DNA of 64,000 bases from Microvirga sesbaniae (GCF_025460805.1 NZ_JAMXFJ010000010.1:124001-188000); one strand, 5' to 3'; counted from the first letter of the stretch, positions 8,473 through 17,766 are shown. Notes: a model not told the origin generated them from the sequence alone. Program-made: numbers and translations.

Positions 8473-9228
8473 ATGAGACACAGCCTCATCCTCCGTGCTG
8501 CGCTGATTTCGGCCGCTGGGCTTTTGGCCTCCGCATGCACCACAACCACCGGGAGCCTCGGCCTTTCGGGCCAGCCTTCCCAGGGCCAGATCCGCTCTGA
8601 AGCGGAGCGTCTGGGAGAGGCTTACCGTTCCCAGCCGGACAACCCGGAGGCTGCTCTGGCCTATGCCAAGGCTCTCAACTCCCTCGATCGCAATGAGGAA
8701 GCGGCTGCCGTTCTCCAGCAGACGGCTCTCCGCTTCCCGAACGACAAGGGGGTGATCGCGGCCTACGGGAAGGCCCTGATCGCCGTTGGCAAGACCCAGC
8801 TCGCCTCGAATGTACTGGACCGAGCCCATACCCCAGATAACCCTGACTGGCGGGTTCTCTCGGCTCAAGGCGTGATCGCCGATCAGTCCGGCGACCACAA
8901 TCGCGCTCGCTCCCTCTATACGGCTGCACTGAAGATCCAGCCGGAGGATCCGATGGTCCTGACCAACATGGGCCTCTCCTATGCTGTGACCGGCGACATG
9001 GCCTCTGCGGAACAGTATCTCCGCAAGGCTTCCGTTGCGCCTGGTGCTGACCAGAAGGTCCGTCAGAACCTCGCTGTCGTCCTCGTGATGACTGGCAAAG
9101 AAGCCGAGGCCCGGGACCTCCTGAAATCGGACGTCGCGGCCGCCGAGATCGACTCGCATATTGCCTATCTCAAGAGCCTTGGTTCCCCGAATGCCCGTTC
9201 TGAGGGCAAGGCTGCAAAGCGGGCATAA
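8473..9228 (+). CDS. TPR-repeat lipoprotein, TadD-like
   Basis: 251 residues. A signal peptide ends in the lipobox LLASAC (Cys22), so it is a lipoprotein, probably of the outer membrane. Residues ~40-200 are tandem TPR helices (patterns such as PDNPEAALAYAKAL and PEDPMVLTNMGLSYAVTGD). This matches TadD, the pilotin-like lipoprotein of Flp/Tad pilus systems, but no other tad genes are in the window, so a different assembly role is possible. It is followed after 4 nt by the DUF192 gene, implying an operon. Confidence 0.8.
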   Translation: MRHSLILRAALISAAGLLASACTTTTGSLGLSGQPSQGQIRSEAERLGEAYRSQPDNPEAALAYAKALNSLDRNEEAAAVLQQTALRFPNDKGVIAAYGKALIAVGKTQLASNVLDRAHTPDNPDWRVLSAQGVIADQSGDHNRARSLYTAALKIQPEDPMVLTNMGLSYAVTGDMASAEQYLRKASVAPGADQKVRQNLAVVLVMTGKEAEARDLLKSDVAAAEIDSHIAYLKSLGSPNARSEGKAAKRA

Positions 9229-9232
9229 GATC

Positions 9233-10597
9233 ATGAACCTGACACGCTTTTGGCCCTCTAAGTCTGGCGCCGCCTCTAAAGATGCCCACCAGCCGCAGCC
9301 GTCGAACCCAGCTGGGTCCGATATGATCGACGATTCCTTCATTCTACTCGTCGGCGGCCAACTCCAACCGACAGCCGAAGATCCAACACCTGAGCCGGAT
9401 GAGGACGACACCCACGCAAACGATTTCGTGGTCCTGGCCGGAGGCTTCACTGGCACGCCATTGGGCGAGTCTGGGCAGAAGGTCGAGGCTCCTGCAGAGG
9501 GTGACAGCGCCGACGACGTGGTTGAATCGGTGGTCGACGCCGACCAGGCCGAAGGGGGCGCATCTGCCGAGGGTGCTCCCGCAGAGTCCACCGACCCGGA
9601 TAACCCGGTCATCGACGTCCACGATCCTTATCTCGAAACCTTTGCTCCTCTCCCCGACCAGGTTGCTGCCGACGCCGCTCCTGCCCTTGCTTCTGTCACA
9701 GGGAATACCCTTCCTGGCCCATACCATGCACCAGAGGCTCGCAACGCGCGTCGGTGGCCGTGGAGCCGAGCCGCTGCCTCCGAGGTCAACGTCTCCTACG
9801 ATCACGACTGGGGAACAGGGATCTCGGTGAACGAAGAAGAGGCGCTGCGACAGCGCCTGATGAACAAGAACCAGCCGCCGAAGAAGCGCCGTGGCTCCCT
9901 TGTTCTGATCGGAACCATGGCAACGGCCGCAGCCCTCGTTCTCGCCGCAGGAAGCCCGACAAGGTTCCTCGAGGTCGTGCCTAGCGCCAAGAAGATCGTC
10001 ACGCGGGTTCAGAATGATCTGATTTCGCGGGTCTCGCTAACGTCAGATTCGCCTGCCGAGCAGACCCGCGACAGTTCGATGTGCGCGCAGCAGCCGTCTA
10101 TGGATGGATGCTTCACGAACAACGTCATCCGGGCTGCCGCCTTCGTCTGTCCGACGGCCATGCATCCTGTTGCCGTAGAGTTCGCCAGCTCGCCCGTCCG
10201 GGCCGCCGTTGGACTCTCGCATCGCGCCTCTATGGCGCCGTCGACGGGGTTCGCCACGATCCTGAGCGCTGAGACGACCTTCGACTTCATGACGCGGGAT
10301 CTCAACTTCGCAGTGGATCTCATCTCGTTCCGTCGAAACGGCAACATCGCAGGCATGCTCAAGAACGTTCAGCCTCGCCAGCAACTTCCGGTTCAAGTGG
10401 CGAAGGCCGACGGCATCATCGCTCTTCGCGGGAATGAAATCGAACGTCTCGCGCTTACCCCTGACTGCCGGATCGCGATCTTCGAGAATGGCATCCCCCC
10501 AGAGTATTTCGCTCAGGATGCAAAAGTGAATAACTCGCCTGTTCGCATTCCTGTGAAACCTCAGACCCAGGCTCAGGCGGATTTAGGTCGACGCTGA
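9233..10597 (+). CDS. Membrane-anchored protein with C-terminal DUF192-like domain
   Basis: 454 residues from ATG 9233, directly after the lipoprotein stop. The first ~215 residues are acidic, Pro/Ala/Asp/Glu-rich and predicted cytoplasmic. A basic patch (KKRRGS) precedes one transmembrane helix (~221-240), placing the rest outside the inner membrane. Residues ~310-425 match the DUF192 pattern (A.SPVRAAVGLSHR, then TFDFM.RDLNFAVDLI.F..NGNI). DUF192 is a small, usually secreted fold of unclear function. Fusion to an acidic cytoplasmic arm is unusual. The two neighbours suggest a membrane complex with the lipoprotein and the AAA ATPase. Confidence 0.7.
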   Translation: MNLTRFWPSKSGAASKDAHQPQPSNPAGSDMIDDSFILLVGGQLQPTAEDPTPEPDEDDTHANDFVVLAGGFTGTPLGESGQKVEAPAEGDSADDVVESVVDADQAEGGASAEGAPAESTDPDNPVIDVHDPYLETFAPLPDQVAADAAPALASVTGNTLPGPYHAPEARNARRWPWSRAAASEVNVSYDHDWGTGISVNEEEALRQRLMNKNQPPKKRRGSLVLIGTMATAAALVLAAGSPTRFLEVVPSAKKIVTRVQNDLISRVSLTSDSPAEQTRDSSMCAQQPSMDGCFTNNVIRAAAFVCPTAMHPVAVEFASSPVRAAVGLSHRASMAPSTGFATILSAETTFDFMTRDLNFAVDLISFRRNGNIAGMLKNVQPRQQLPVQVAKADGIIALRGNEIERLALTPDCRIAIFENGIPPEYFAQDAKVNNSPVRIPVKPQTQAQADLGRR

Positions 10598-10659
10598 CCT
10601 AATCCGCAGCCTACCCCTCTCAATCCCCAGAAGAAGCCCGCCACAGGCCAAGGGTCACT

Positions 10660-12600
10660 ATGAATTTTGCTCTTTATCTTCTCGCAATGTTATCGCGTGT
10701 ACTGCCGAAGCAGGTGGCAACTAAGAAGAAAGCCACCGCACTGCACCGAGAATGGTCGAGCCGAGCTTTAACCGATCACCTCTTTGTCGCCGATCTGAAA
10801 GCGATCGAGCGGCTTTCTCTTATTGTCAGCGATGGGAAGCCGTCTATTCAGTGGCCGGTCTTAACGATCCTGATGGACCGTCGCTATCCAGCATTCGCCG
10901 AGGTCCTCTCCGCCTTCACAACGGAAGACCGCAAGGTTCCGTTGTTCCGCCCTGCTTCCGCTGACGGCGCCGAGGCGCAGGGCATTCTTATCTCGGCTCT
11001 GGCCTTTCTGCAGAATTCTATCGATGCCGCCAACTGGGCGACTGATGCTAATGTTCTGGCAGGCGAGCTCGCGTCCCTGCCGTGTGCCATGCTGAAGATC
11101 CTCACGATTGAGGACGGAGCGATCAGCCTTCAGCACAACCTCCATTCTCTGTCGATCGCCCTCGAGAACGCAGCTACACCTCACACCGAGCCTGCGACGG
11201 CCACGCAAGACAAGCTGGCATCCGCTCTCCTCCGGTATTATGCCATTCGCCGCCTCGCCCCGTCGTCCATTCCTGGTTTTGTCTCGACCTACCATCCCGG
11301 CGAGGATCTCGACTATGCGGCAGCACGGATCGAGCACGTCCTGTCATCTCACGGCATGCTCCCGCTGACGATCCAGCGCCACTACCGAGAAACCCGCGAC
11401 GTCATCATGGACATCGCTATTCTCGCCGCAGCCTATGCGGATCTTCCCGCTGCTATCCTCGTCCCGACCTATCCGGCGCTCTTCGAGGCCTCCCTGTCGA
11501 ACGAGCCTATGATCAGCCCCGATGATCCCGAAGTCGTCAAGGGATACGACATAGGGCCGAACCTCACACACCTGATGCTTGGATCGATCATCACTCACGG
11601 CAAGACCCCAATCATTGGTCCAGCCCGCTCTCAGATCCCGCTGATTGCGACAATCGCAAATCGGCTGACCCTCGCCTATCAGCCGCCCCAGCCCTCCTAC
11701 GAGGAGCGCATCGCCGAGATCAAAGCCGTTGCCCAAACCCTTCCGGGGCAGGACATGCCGCAGACCGATATTGCGGCCATCGCACGGCTCGACCTGACTC
11801 CAGCCCAGCGGCGCCAGGCGGTCTACTCGACTGTGATGACCGGCTCGGCCCAGTCCGCCCTAGAGGTCATCGCCAGATCCTCGGCCTCCGTCACGCCCGC
11901 GATCGCAATCGCCGACCTCGATATGTCTTTGTACGTCTGCAAGCAGGACTTACCGGATCTGATCGAGAAAATGACCACAGCGCCCCGCGGGCGCATGCCG
12001 GTCCTGATCGACGGGGTGGCCGGTACGGGCAAGAGCGCCTTCGGCCGCTATGTCGCCCACCAGATGGGCTACCAGTCCAAGGTCTATCGCTATTCGGATC
12101 TGACAAGCCGCTGGCTCTCTGAATCCGAGAAAGCCGTCGACAAGATGTTTGCCGATGCCCGAAAGCACAACTTCGCCATTATCATGGACGAAGTTGAAAC
12201 GATGTTCTCTGACCGGGAAACGGCGACCCAGGATTACCAGAAAACGCTCACCAATGCTTTCCTGACCCACCTCGACAGCCATGATCTTCCGGTCTTCTGC
12301 TCGACCAACCACAAGCGGGACATCGACCCTGCCATCCTGCGCCGCTTCGTGTTCAAGCTCGAATTCGAGGCCCTTACCCCGGAACTTGCGGCGAAGGCCT
12401 TCAACCGCTTCTTCAACATGCCAGCCCCGGCCGACATCCTACAACTCACCAACCTTACCCCTGGTGACTTCGACGTGGTTCTGCAGAAGGCTTCGGTTCT
12501 CCGAATTAAGGATGACCCGAGCTGGTTTGTCGCAGCTTTGCAGGAGGAGCTTTCCCACAAGAAAGCGAAAAGCCTCAGGATGGGCTTCATACATCATTGA
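10660..12600 (+). CDS. AAA+ ATPase with long unknown N-terminal domain
   Basis: 646 residues. The C-terminal third is a single AAA+ module of the FtsH/Cdc48-like clade: Walker A GVAGTGKS (~451-458), the pore-side segment SRWLSESEKAVDKMF, Walker B IIMDEVE (~507-513), sensor-1 FCSTNH and ILRRF with the arginine-finger region. The N-terminal ~430 residues are helical and unrecognised. Such ATPases remodel or unfold protein partners. Its place 60 nt after the DUF192 gene suggests it acts on that membrane protein's cytoplasmic arm (inference). An 11-bp hairpin follows the stop. Confidence 0.8.
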   Translation: MNFALYLLAMLSRVLPKQVATKKKATALHREWSSRALTDHLFVADLKAIERLSLIVSDGKPSIQWPVLTILMDRRYPAFAEVLSAFTTEDRKVPLFRPASADGAEAQGILISALAFLQNSIDAANWATDANVLAGELASLPCAMLKILTIEDGAISLQHNLHSLSIALENAATPHTEPATATQDKLASALLRYYAIRRLAPSSIPGFVSTYHPGEDLDYAAARIEHVLSSHGMLPLTIQRHYRETRDVIMDIAILAAAYADLPAAILVPTYPALFEASLSNEPMISPDDPEVVKGYDIGPNLTHLMLGSIITHGKTPIIGPARSQIPLIATIANRLTLAYQPPQPSYEERIAEIKAVAQTLPGQDMPQTDIAAIARLDLTPAQRRQAVYSTVMTGSAQSALEVIARSSASVTPAIAIADLDMSLYVCKQDLPDLIEKMTTAPRGRMPVLIDGVAGTGKSAFGRYVAHQMGYQSKVYRYSDLTSRWLSESEKAVDKMFADARKHNFAIIMDEVETMFSDRETATQDYQKTLTNAFLTHLDSHDLPVFCSTNHKRDIDPAILRRFVFKLEFEALTPELAAKAFNRFFNMPAPADILQLTNLTPGDFDVVLQKASVLRIKDDPSWFVAALQEELSHKKAKSLRMGFIHH

Positions 12601-12999
12601 AGTTGAACATATTTTCTTGCTAGACGGGTGTGTCCTCTAGGCGACGCACCCGTTCGGATCGGCTCGAATCATGTGGTTCAGGGGTGCTTTATAATTCGGG
12701 CGACCTCTTACTAATTCGTTTCTGCCTTGACGGTTCGAGGCCCGGACGGCATAATTCGGCCACATTGGAGCTACGGCAAGCCGCTAGATGATCCGGCGGT
12801 TTTGGCAAGCTTACCATTCTATGACGGAATGGGAGTCAAAGGCTGAGCTTCTCCTGTGAGACTAACAAATAACAAGCTCACAGGCTTCACCAGGATCAGG
12901 CCTCGCCCCGCGCGCAGTTCATGATCATCGATGCACGACACAGACGCCCGTCCTAAGCGATGGAATGCGAAAGCGGACGTTTGCGTAACCAAGGTCGAT
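12601..12999. promoter_or_regulatory. Regulatory gap with three TAATTCG elements before gcrA-like gene
   Basis: A hairpin (ACGGGTGTGTC/GACGCACCCGT, 12624-12653) follows the ATPase gene without a T-run. Then three TAATTCG copies, all in plus orientation, lie at 12692-12698, 12712-12718 and 12752-12758. The last overlaps CATAAT, which sits 17 bp after TTGACG (about 12728), a plausible sigma-70 promoter for the GcrA-family gene. Nothing else coding is seen. Confidence 0.5.
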
Positions 13000-13953
13000 A
13001 TGATGAAAACGTTGCAACCAACGGCTCTTCACAAAACCAGCGGCTTCTCCGCGGTCATCGCCTCTCAATCATCGGGCGCTCCAGCCAACCAGATCAAAGT
13101 TAATGGTATCTGGAACGACGAAACCGTCGAAAAGATAAAGCAGCTCGTCGGCCGCAAGCTCACAGCCGAAGCTATCGCGGCCGAGATCTCCACGCCCGAA
13201 GTTCCGGTTACCCGCTCCCAGATCCTCGGCATTTGCTGGCGCCGTGGTTGGCAGGTGGGCCAGAAGCGTCCGTCACGCAACCACATTCCCAAGCAACGCA
13301 CGATTGGGAAGCGCATCCTGAAACGCGGCCAATCTGACGTACAAGTCATCCTGGCCCTGCCGGATACACGTGAGCCCCGCTCCGTTGAAGAAACGCGGAT
13401 CGTCCGGAAGGCAAGCACCCGGAAGCCGTCGGGCAAAGCTCTCCTCACGCTGCCACTGTTTGAGGCCGCTGCAACTGCCGATACTAAGCTGAATACGTCA
13501 GGCGCGGACTTTATCCGGCACTACAAAAAACGTGCTGAGAAGGCCAAGGCGCCTGCCAAAGTGGCAGAAGCGATCCAGACTGTTGTTGCTGAGACTGCGC
13601 CAGCCCCAGCACCCGTCGCCGAGGTTGTCAGCATCCCAGCCGTTGTGAACGCCGCGCCCGTACCAGCCTGCGTGCTGGAGAAGGCTGCTCCCGTCGCTGA
13701 GGCCAAGCCGGAACGTGACCTCTCGAAGTGCCTGACGATCTTTGATCTTCGGGACCGCCATTGCCGCTACCCGGTCAGCGGCACCGGCGTCTCCATGCTC
13801 TACTGCAGCGAGCCTGCGATCAGCGGCAAGCCGTACTGCGAGCATTGCGCCTCCATCGCATATGAAAAGCCCGAGAAAGTTACCGCTTCGAATAAGCCTC
13901 CCAAGCGCAAGGTGTCCGCTTTCTCGATGCGAAACGGGATCATTTTTCGCTGA
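13000..13953 (+). CDS. GcrA-family cell-cycle regulator paralogue
   Basis: 317 residues from ATG 13000 (AAGG seven bases upstream); an in-frame ATG at 12931 is possible. Residues ~36-85 match the GcrA N-terminal helix-turn-helix (W.DE.VEKIKQLV.. L.AEAIAAEI, then ITRSQILG-like text and WRRGW). Residues ~247-290 match its C-terminal zinc-like module (CRYPVSG, YCSEP, KPYCEHC..IAYE). GcrA binds sigma-70 RNA polymerase and GANTC-methylated promoters. This protein is nearly twice the usual length because of a basic and Ala/Pro-rich linker. A plasmid copy could couple replicon genes to the host methylation cycle (inference). Confidence 0.8.
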   Translation: MMKTLQPTALHKTSGFSAVIASQSSGAPANQIKVNGIWNDETVEKIKQLVGRKLTAEAIAAEISTPEVPVTRSQILGICWRRGWQVGQKRPSRNHIPKQRTIGKRILKRGQSDVQVILALPDTREPRSVEETRIVRKASTRKPSGKALLTLPLFEAAATADTKLNTSGADFIRHYKKRAEKAKAPAKVAEAIQTVVAETAPAPAPVAEVVSIPAVVNAAPVPACVLEKAAPVAEAKPERDLSKCLTIFDLRDRHCRYPVSGTGVSMLYCSEPAISGKPYCEHCASIAYEKPEKVTASNKPPKRKVSAFSMRNGIIFR

Positions 13954-14048
13954 AACCTCAAAGCCAACAGAAGTTGGTCAACGCCTAAAGCAATCCCCAA
14001 AAGTCTCTCAATCCGACCCTAAAGTCGAAACCTAGGAAAGACCCTCCG

Positions 14049-14468
14049 ATGAAGTCCATCAATGAAGCCCAGCTCCTCGGCAATGTTGGCCGAGATCCAG
14101 AGATCCGCACGCTGGGCAACGGCGAAAAGGTAGCCAACCTGCGTGTTGCCACGAACGAGACCTGGACGCAGAACGGCGAGAAGAAGTCCAAGACCGAGTG
14201 GCACAACGTCGTCATTTACAATCCGAACCTCATCGAAACCGTCGAGAAGTATGTCAAGAAGGGCGCTCCGATCCTTCTGAAGGGACTGAAGATCCAGTAT
14301 CGCACCTTCACCGACAAGGACCAGGTGGAGCGGCAGGTCACCGACCTCGTCCTCCAGCGTTTCGGAGGCGACCTCATCCTGATCCCAGCCGGCAACGGCA
14401 ACGGCTCCGACAACGGCGGCAGCACCGATGGCTTCGGTGGGAACGAGGACGATCCCTGGAAGGACTAG
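14049..14468 (+). CDS. ssb: Single-stranded DNA-binding protein
   Basis: 139 residues. The OB-fold (~1-108) has the SSB pattern: N.A.LLGNVGRDPEIR at the start, TEWHNVV and GAPILLKG. The Gly/Asn-rich tail ends DDPWKD, not the usual DDDIPF-type tip that recruits RecO, Exo I, PriA and other partners, so partner binding may differ from the chromosomal SSB. It lies 95 nt after the GcrA-like gene and is followed by a strong terminator. It coats ssDNA in replication, repair or transfer. Confidence 0.92.
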   Translation: MKSINEAQLLGNVGRDPEIRTLGNGEKVANLRVATNETWTQNGEKKSKTEWHNVVIYNPNLIETVEKYVKKGAPILLKGLKIQYRTFTDKDQVERQVTDLVLQRFGGDLILIPAGNGNGSDNGGSTDGFGGNEDDPWKD

Positions 14469-14502
14469 AATTTCATTCTCCCTGAAGCGAGGAGCCAACT
14501 TA

Positions 14503-14530
14503 GCCGGACGACACCCGTCCGGCTTTTTTC
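14503..14530 (+). terminator. Rho-independent terminator after ssb
   Basis: A perfect 9-bp stem (AGCCGGACG/CGTCCGGCT), loop ACACC, then a T6 run. Confidence 0.85.
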
Positions 14531-14566
14531 ATGTCGGGATCTGGTTGAGCAAACTGAGTACCTGAC

Positions 14567-15886
14567 ATGAAATCTTCCGAAGCCACTGCGGCGCGAGCCC
14601 GCGCCCGACGCGTCGAAAAGGGCATCCAAACCGAGGAGTGTGCCCGCGCCTTCACCGCGCGACCCTCGCTTCAGGGGCTATTACAACTTCCCTTGCTCGA
14701 AGAGCTGGAATCCCGTGGCGGACGGGCCAAGCCGAGCGATCTCTATGAGAGACTTGCTGATCGGCTTGATGTTCCTGACGATTTACGCTCCCAAAAGCGC
14801 ACCTGCGGGGATGGACAGACCTATTCCGTCTTTCCGCAGGCGGTGCGATGGGCTCGCCAGAACGCCGTGATGGCTGGCCTGATTCACAAAGGCAATCGTG
14901 GCATCTGGGAACTTGCCGATCCCGGATATGCCAAATTGAAGAAGGTTCGCCGCGGCGTTGCCGTCCTGATCTACTCACTCGATGACGGGGTGGCACTTTG
15001 GGCCCATGCCGAGGATGCAGCGAGAGCGATAGAGCCCGGCTCTCTAGCCCTCGTGTTTACGTCCCCGCCATATCCGACCGTTTCTCGCGAATATGGGAGT
15101 TTCTCCGTTCCCGATTGGCTCTCCTGGATGCGGTCGCTCCTCGCAGTGTGGAAGAGCCTCCTAGCCACTGACGGGACAATCTGCCTGAACCTTATGGATA
15201 CGTTCGTCAGCGGGACGCCCAATCTCTCGCCATACGTCGAGCGGCTTACCCTCAGCTGCGTCGACGAACTCGGGCTCCATCTTTCGGGCCGAAGTGTTTG
15301 GCACAGCCCAACGAAGATGGGGAACATCCAGTGGGCCTCGAAGACGCGCCTCCGTCCACGCAACACCCTCGAGCACCTCCTGTTCTTCAGCAAGAGCCCT
15401 AACCCCAACTGGGACACCCGCCGACTGCCGGTCGAGCCCTATGCCGCCTCGACCGTCGCAGCTTGGGATCGGGCGCAGAAGCGGCCGTCGAGCAAGCGGC
15501 CCTGCGGCTACAACATCAATGAACGGGCCTTTGCGCCAACCGGTGACGGCCCACTGCCGGGCAACCTGATCGTCGCCGCGGGAGCGCCAGGTAACGATCA
15601 ATTCAGCCGTCGGTGCAGAGAGGCCGGACTCCCTCCGCACCCGGCGCGGTTCCCCGAGGCAATTCCAAAGCGGGTGATCCTGCTTACAACCGAACCAGGT
15701 CAGATTGTCTACGACCCCATGGCCGGATCGAACACGACCGGAAAGGTCGCCCTCGATCTCGGCCGGCGTTTCATCGCTTCCGAGCCATCCCTGACCTATC
15801 TCGGCGCCTCCGCCCTCCGGTTCGATCAGCGGCCAGATTTCCGTCGCCACCCTCTCCCTGAGGGGCTTGCAGTCCCGACCGCCTGA
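14567..15886 (+). CDS. Beta-class DNA methyltransferase with N-terminal Mrr-N-like winged helix
   Basis: 439 residues. The N-terminal ~40-135 looks like the Mrr N-terminal winged helix (LPLLEELESRGG, RWARQNAVMAGLI.KGNRGIWEL.D.GY). Then comes methyltransferase motif IV TSPPYP (~165) and, much later, motif I YDPMAGSNTTG (~381-392). The IV-before-I order with recognition domain between them is the beta class, which includes CcrM. SPPY (not DPPY) is common in N4-cytosine enzymes but also occurs in N6-adenine ones, so the base is uncertain. No cognate endonuclease is adjacent; it may be an orphan or epigenetic methylase. It follows ssb with its own leader. Confidence 0.85.
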   Translation: MKSSEATAARARARRVEKGIQTEECARAFTARPSLQGLLQLPLLEELESRGGRAKPSDLYERLADRLDVPDDLRSQKRTCGDGQTYSVFPQAVRWARQNAVMAGLIHKGNRGIWELADPGYAKLKKVRRGVAVLIYSLDDGVALWAHAEDAARAIEPGSLALVFTSPPYPTVSREYGSFSVPDWLSWMRSLLAVWKSLLATDGTICLNLMDTFVSGTPNLSPYVERLTLSCVDELGLHLSGRSVWHSPTKMGNIQWASKTRLRPRNTLEHLLFFSKSPNPNWDTRRLPVEPYAASTVAAWDRAQKRPSSKRPCGYNINERAFAPTGDGPLPGNLIVAAGAPGNDQFSRRCREAGLPPHPARFPEAIPKRVILLTTEPGQIVYDPMAGSNTTGKVALDLGRRFIASEPSLTYLGASALRFDQRPDFRRHPLPEGLAVPTA

Positions 15887-15924
15887 CGCACCCCCTTTAT
15901 CGCTTGTCTTCAGAAAGGCAGCCC

Positions 15925-17196
15925 ATGTTTCCCAAGTTCCCGCTAAACGGCGAGTTCGACCTGAACGACGTCGCCACGATCCTCGAGGCCCTTGAGCGAT
16001 ATGCCAAGAGCCCCGAGGCCAAGGCTCATGCCTTCCGCCGCGACATCTTCCCGGCGGATTACGGCGGGGCTGGCGCAGCGGTGACGCCGCTTCGCATTCC
16101 CCAGATCATGGAGATGGTTCGGATCGCCGCTGAATCCGCCACCAGAGTGGATCGCGAAATCGCTGTCCATCACTTCTCGGACGCGATCGAGAAAACGGTT
16201 CAGCGCCAGCCAGAACCGATGAAGGCTCTGGCCGAACAATCGCAGCTGGATGTCGACCATACTGGGGGCGGATGCCTTGCCTATGCCCGTCACTATGAGG
16301 ACGGATGGTATTTCTGGCTCACTGCCGAAGATGGGGCGTCCCTCCCCGACAACCCAGATGATCCGACCTGTCTGATCGGCGCATATCATCCCACTGACGA
16401 ATGGTGGCTGAATTCGACCGCTACGCCGCGTCAGGCCTTGACCGTCATCGGGACCTTTGTGGCATTCGCTAAGACGCGCTACGCCGCCGGCCAGGACGCT
16501 ACAATCGCGACCTTGCGCGATATCCTGACCACCGCCCGGTCCTCGGGCTACTTCGTTCCCGAAGAGGCCGAGGCCATCGCGGCAATCCTTGCCGAACCGG
16601 AAGTGTCCCAGGCGGCCGAACTGCCCCAGTGGAAGCGGGAGTTCCCCGGATTTCAGGCAGCCTGGATTCCCGAGCTTCCACCGTCATTCGAGGATTACTC
16701 CTGGCACAACGATGCCTGCCCGAGGTTCCACGACATTATGCGGGATCTCGTCTTGTGGGTGGATCATCCCAACCCCCAGGATCGTGAACTTCCAGAGAAC
16801 CTTCGTTTTGGTGTCTGCCGTGAGCTCGACGACGGAACCATGGAAGACCTCTACGCGGCTGACGAGTGGATCTTGGTGAGGGAATTCCTGGACGGCTATT
16901 CCCCGCCTGCAGGGACGGCGCCGAACTACAATACGCTCCTGATGCTGGCAGAGGCCGCGAAGTGCAAGACCGACGACGATTGGGGGTCCGAGCGGCAGAT
17001 CGACGCCGAAAACCGCTTCTTCAAGGCAGCCCTGCAGCGCTTCCCCGATCACTTCGCCGACACCAATGACGACTGGCAGGAGGCGATCCACAAGGCAACC
17101 TCCGATGAGATCATCGAGGAAGCGATGAGCCGGATCGTGAAAGAGGTTGTCCGCCAAAACCCGAAGCTAGCCTCCCTGCTCGACAAGAAGGACTAA
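15925..17196 (+). CDS. Hypothetical protein
   Basis: 423 residues from ATG 15925, which has AGAAAGG upstream; an in-frame TTG at 15904 is less likely. It is acidic and soluble, rich in Trp and Asp, with no signal peptide or membrane segment. No motif of a known enzyme was recognised. Same orientation and 38 nt downstream of the methyltransferase, with unknown genes following, so probably co-transcribed with the DNA-metabolism block. Confidence 0.7.
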   Translation: MFPKFPLNGEFDLNDVATILEALERYAKSPEAKAHAFRRDIFPADYGGAGAAVTPLRIPQIMEMVRIAAESATRVDREIAVHHFSDAIEKTVQRQPEPMKALAEQSQLDVDHTGGGCLAYARHYEDGWYFWLTAEDGASLPDNPDDPTCLIGAYHPTDEWWLNSTATPRQALTVIGTFVAFAKTRYAAGQDATIATLRDILTTARSSGYFVPEEAEAIAAILAEPEVSQAAELPQWKREFPGFQAAWIPELPPSFEDYSWHNDACPRFHDIMRDLVLWVDHPNPQDRELPENLRFGVCRELDDGTMEDLYAADEWILVREFLDGYSPPAGTAPNYNTLLMLAEAAKCKTDDDWGSERQIDAENRFFKAALQRFPDHFADTNDDWQEAIHKATSDEIIEEAMSRIVKEVVRQNPKLASLLDKKD

Positions 17197-17286
17197 CCAC
17201 ACTCAATCAGCAGCAGCATGGAGCGCCGTACGAAAGAGGCTTCCGCTCCGGCGGCACAGCCTGCCAACACGGAGGACAGGACAAGG

Positions 17287-17766
17287 ATGGTTCCACAAAT
17301 CGACTTAGCCGACCTAATCGCTAAGACCGGGGGTTACGGGCTGCGAGGTGATCAGTACGACACAGCTACAGTCGCCCTTGCCACCTGGCACCAGGTCGAA
17401 ACCAACCGCGCCGGCGTGATCGTCGACCATGAAGAGATCCTCATGGCCGAAGTCGGTCAGTCTCAGGCGAAGGTCAAAGTAGCCCAGACCGGCCGCGGCC
17501 ATTGGCTCACCGGCTATGACTTTCGCAACAACATCGGCGGTGCTGGCTGCGCCCCCGGAGTCTGGGATCGCATAGCCTTCAACGAGAAGGATGACGCCAT
17601 CAGGTTTTACGCCAACAGCGCCAGGACCTGGTTTCAGAGGCAAATTGAATCTGGGAACAGTTGCCTCTCAGAGCGGGCCCGCGACGAGGCGGCCAAGATG
17701 ATCGACCTCCTGATGCGCGTGATCAATCCGCCGCCGCCTGCCCCGATGCAATTGAGCCTGTTCTAG
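17287..17766 (+). CDS. Hypothetical protein ending in a sliding-clamp binding peptide
   Basis: 159 residues from ATG 17287; ATG 17218 in the same frame would add 23 residues. GGAGG lies 13 nt before 17287. The body is unrecognised, with a conserved-looking core (TATVALATWHQVETN, GHWLTGYDFR). The very C-terminus is MQLSLF, an exact match to the bacterial beta-clamp consensus QL(S/D)LF after a proline-rich linker. This suggests recruitment to replication forks by the DnaN sliding clamp. The activity brought there is unknown. Confidence 0.65.
   Translation: MVPQIDLADLIAKTGGYGLRGDQYDTATVALATWHQVETNRAGVIVDHEEILMAEVGQSQAKVKVAQTGRGHWLTGYDFRNNIGGAGCAPGVWDRIAFNEKDDAIRFYANSARTWFQRQIESGNSCLSERARDEAAKMIDLLMRVINPPPPAPMQLSLF

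Noticed and set aside
8166-8549. Minus-strand frame overlapping the lipoprotein gene start
   Set aside because: It runs through the well-supported signal peptide region of the lipoprotein and has low-complexity composition.
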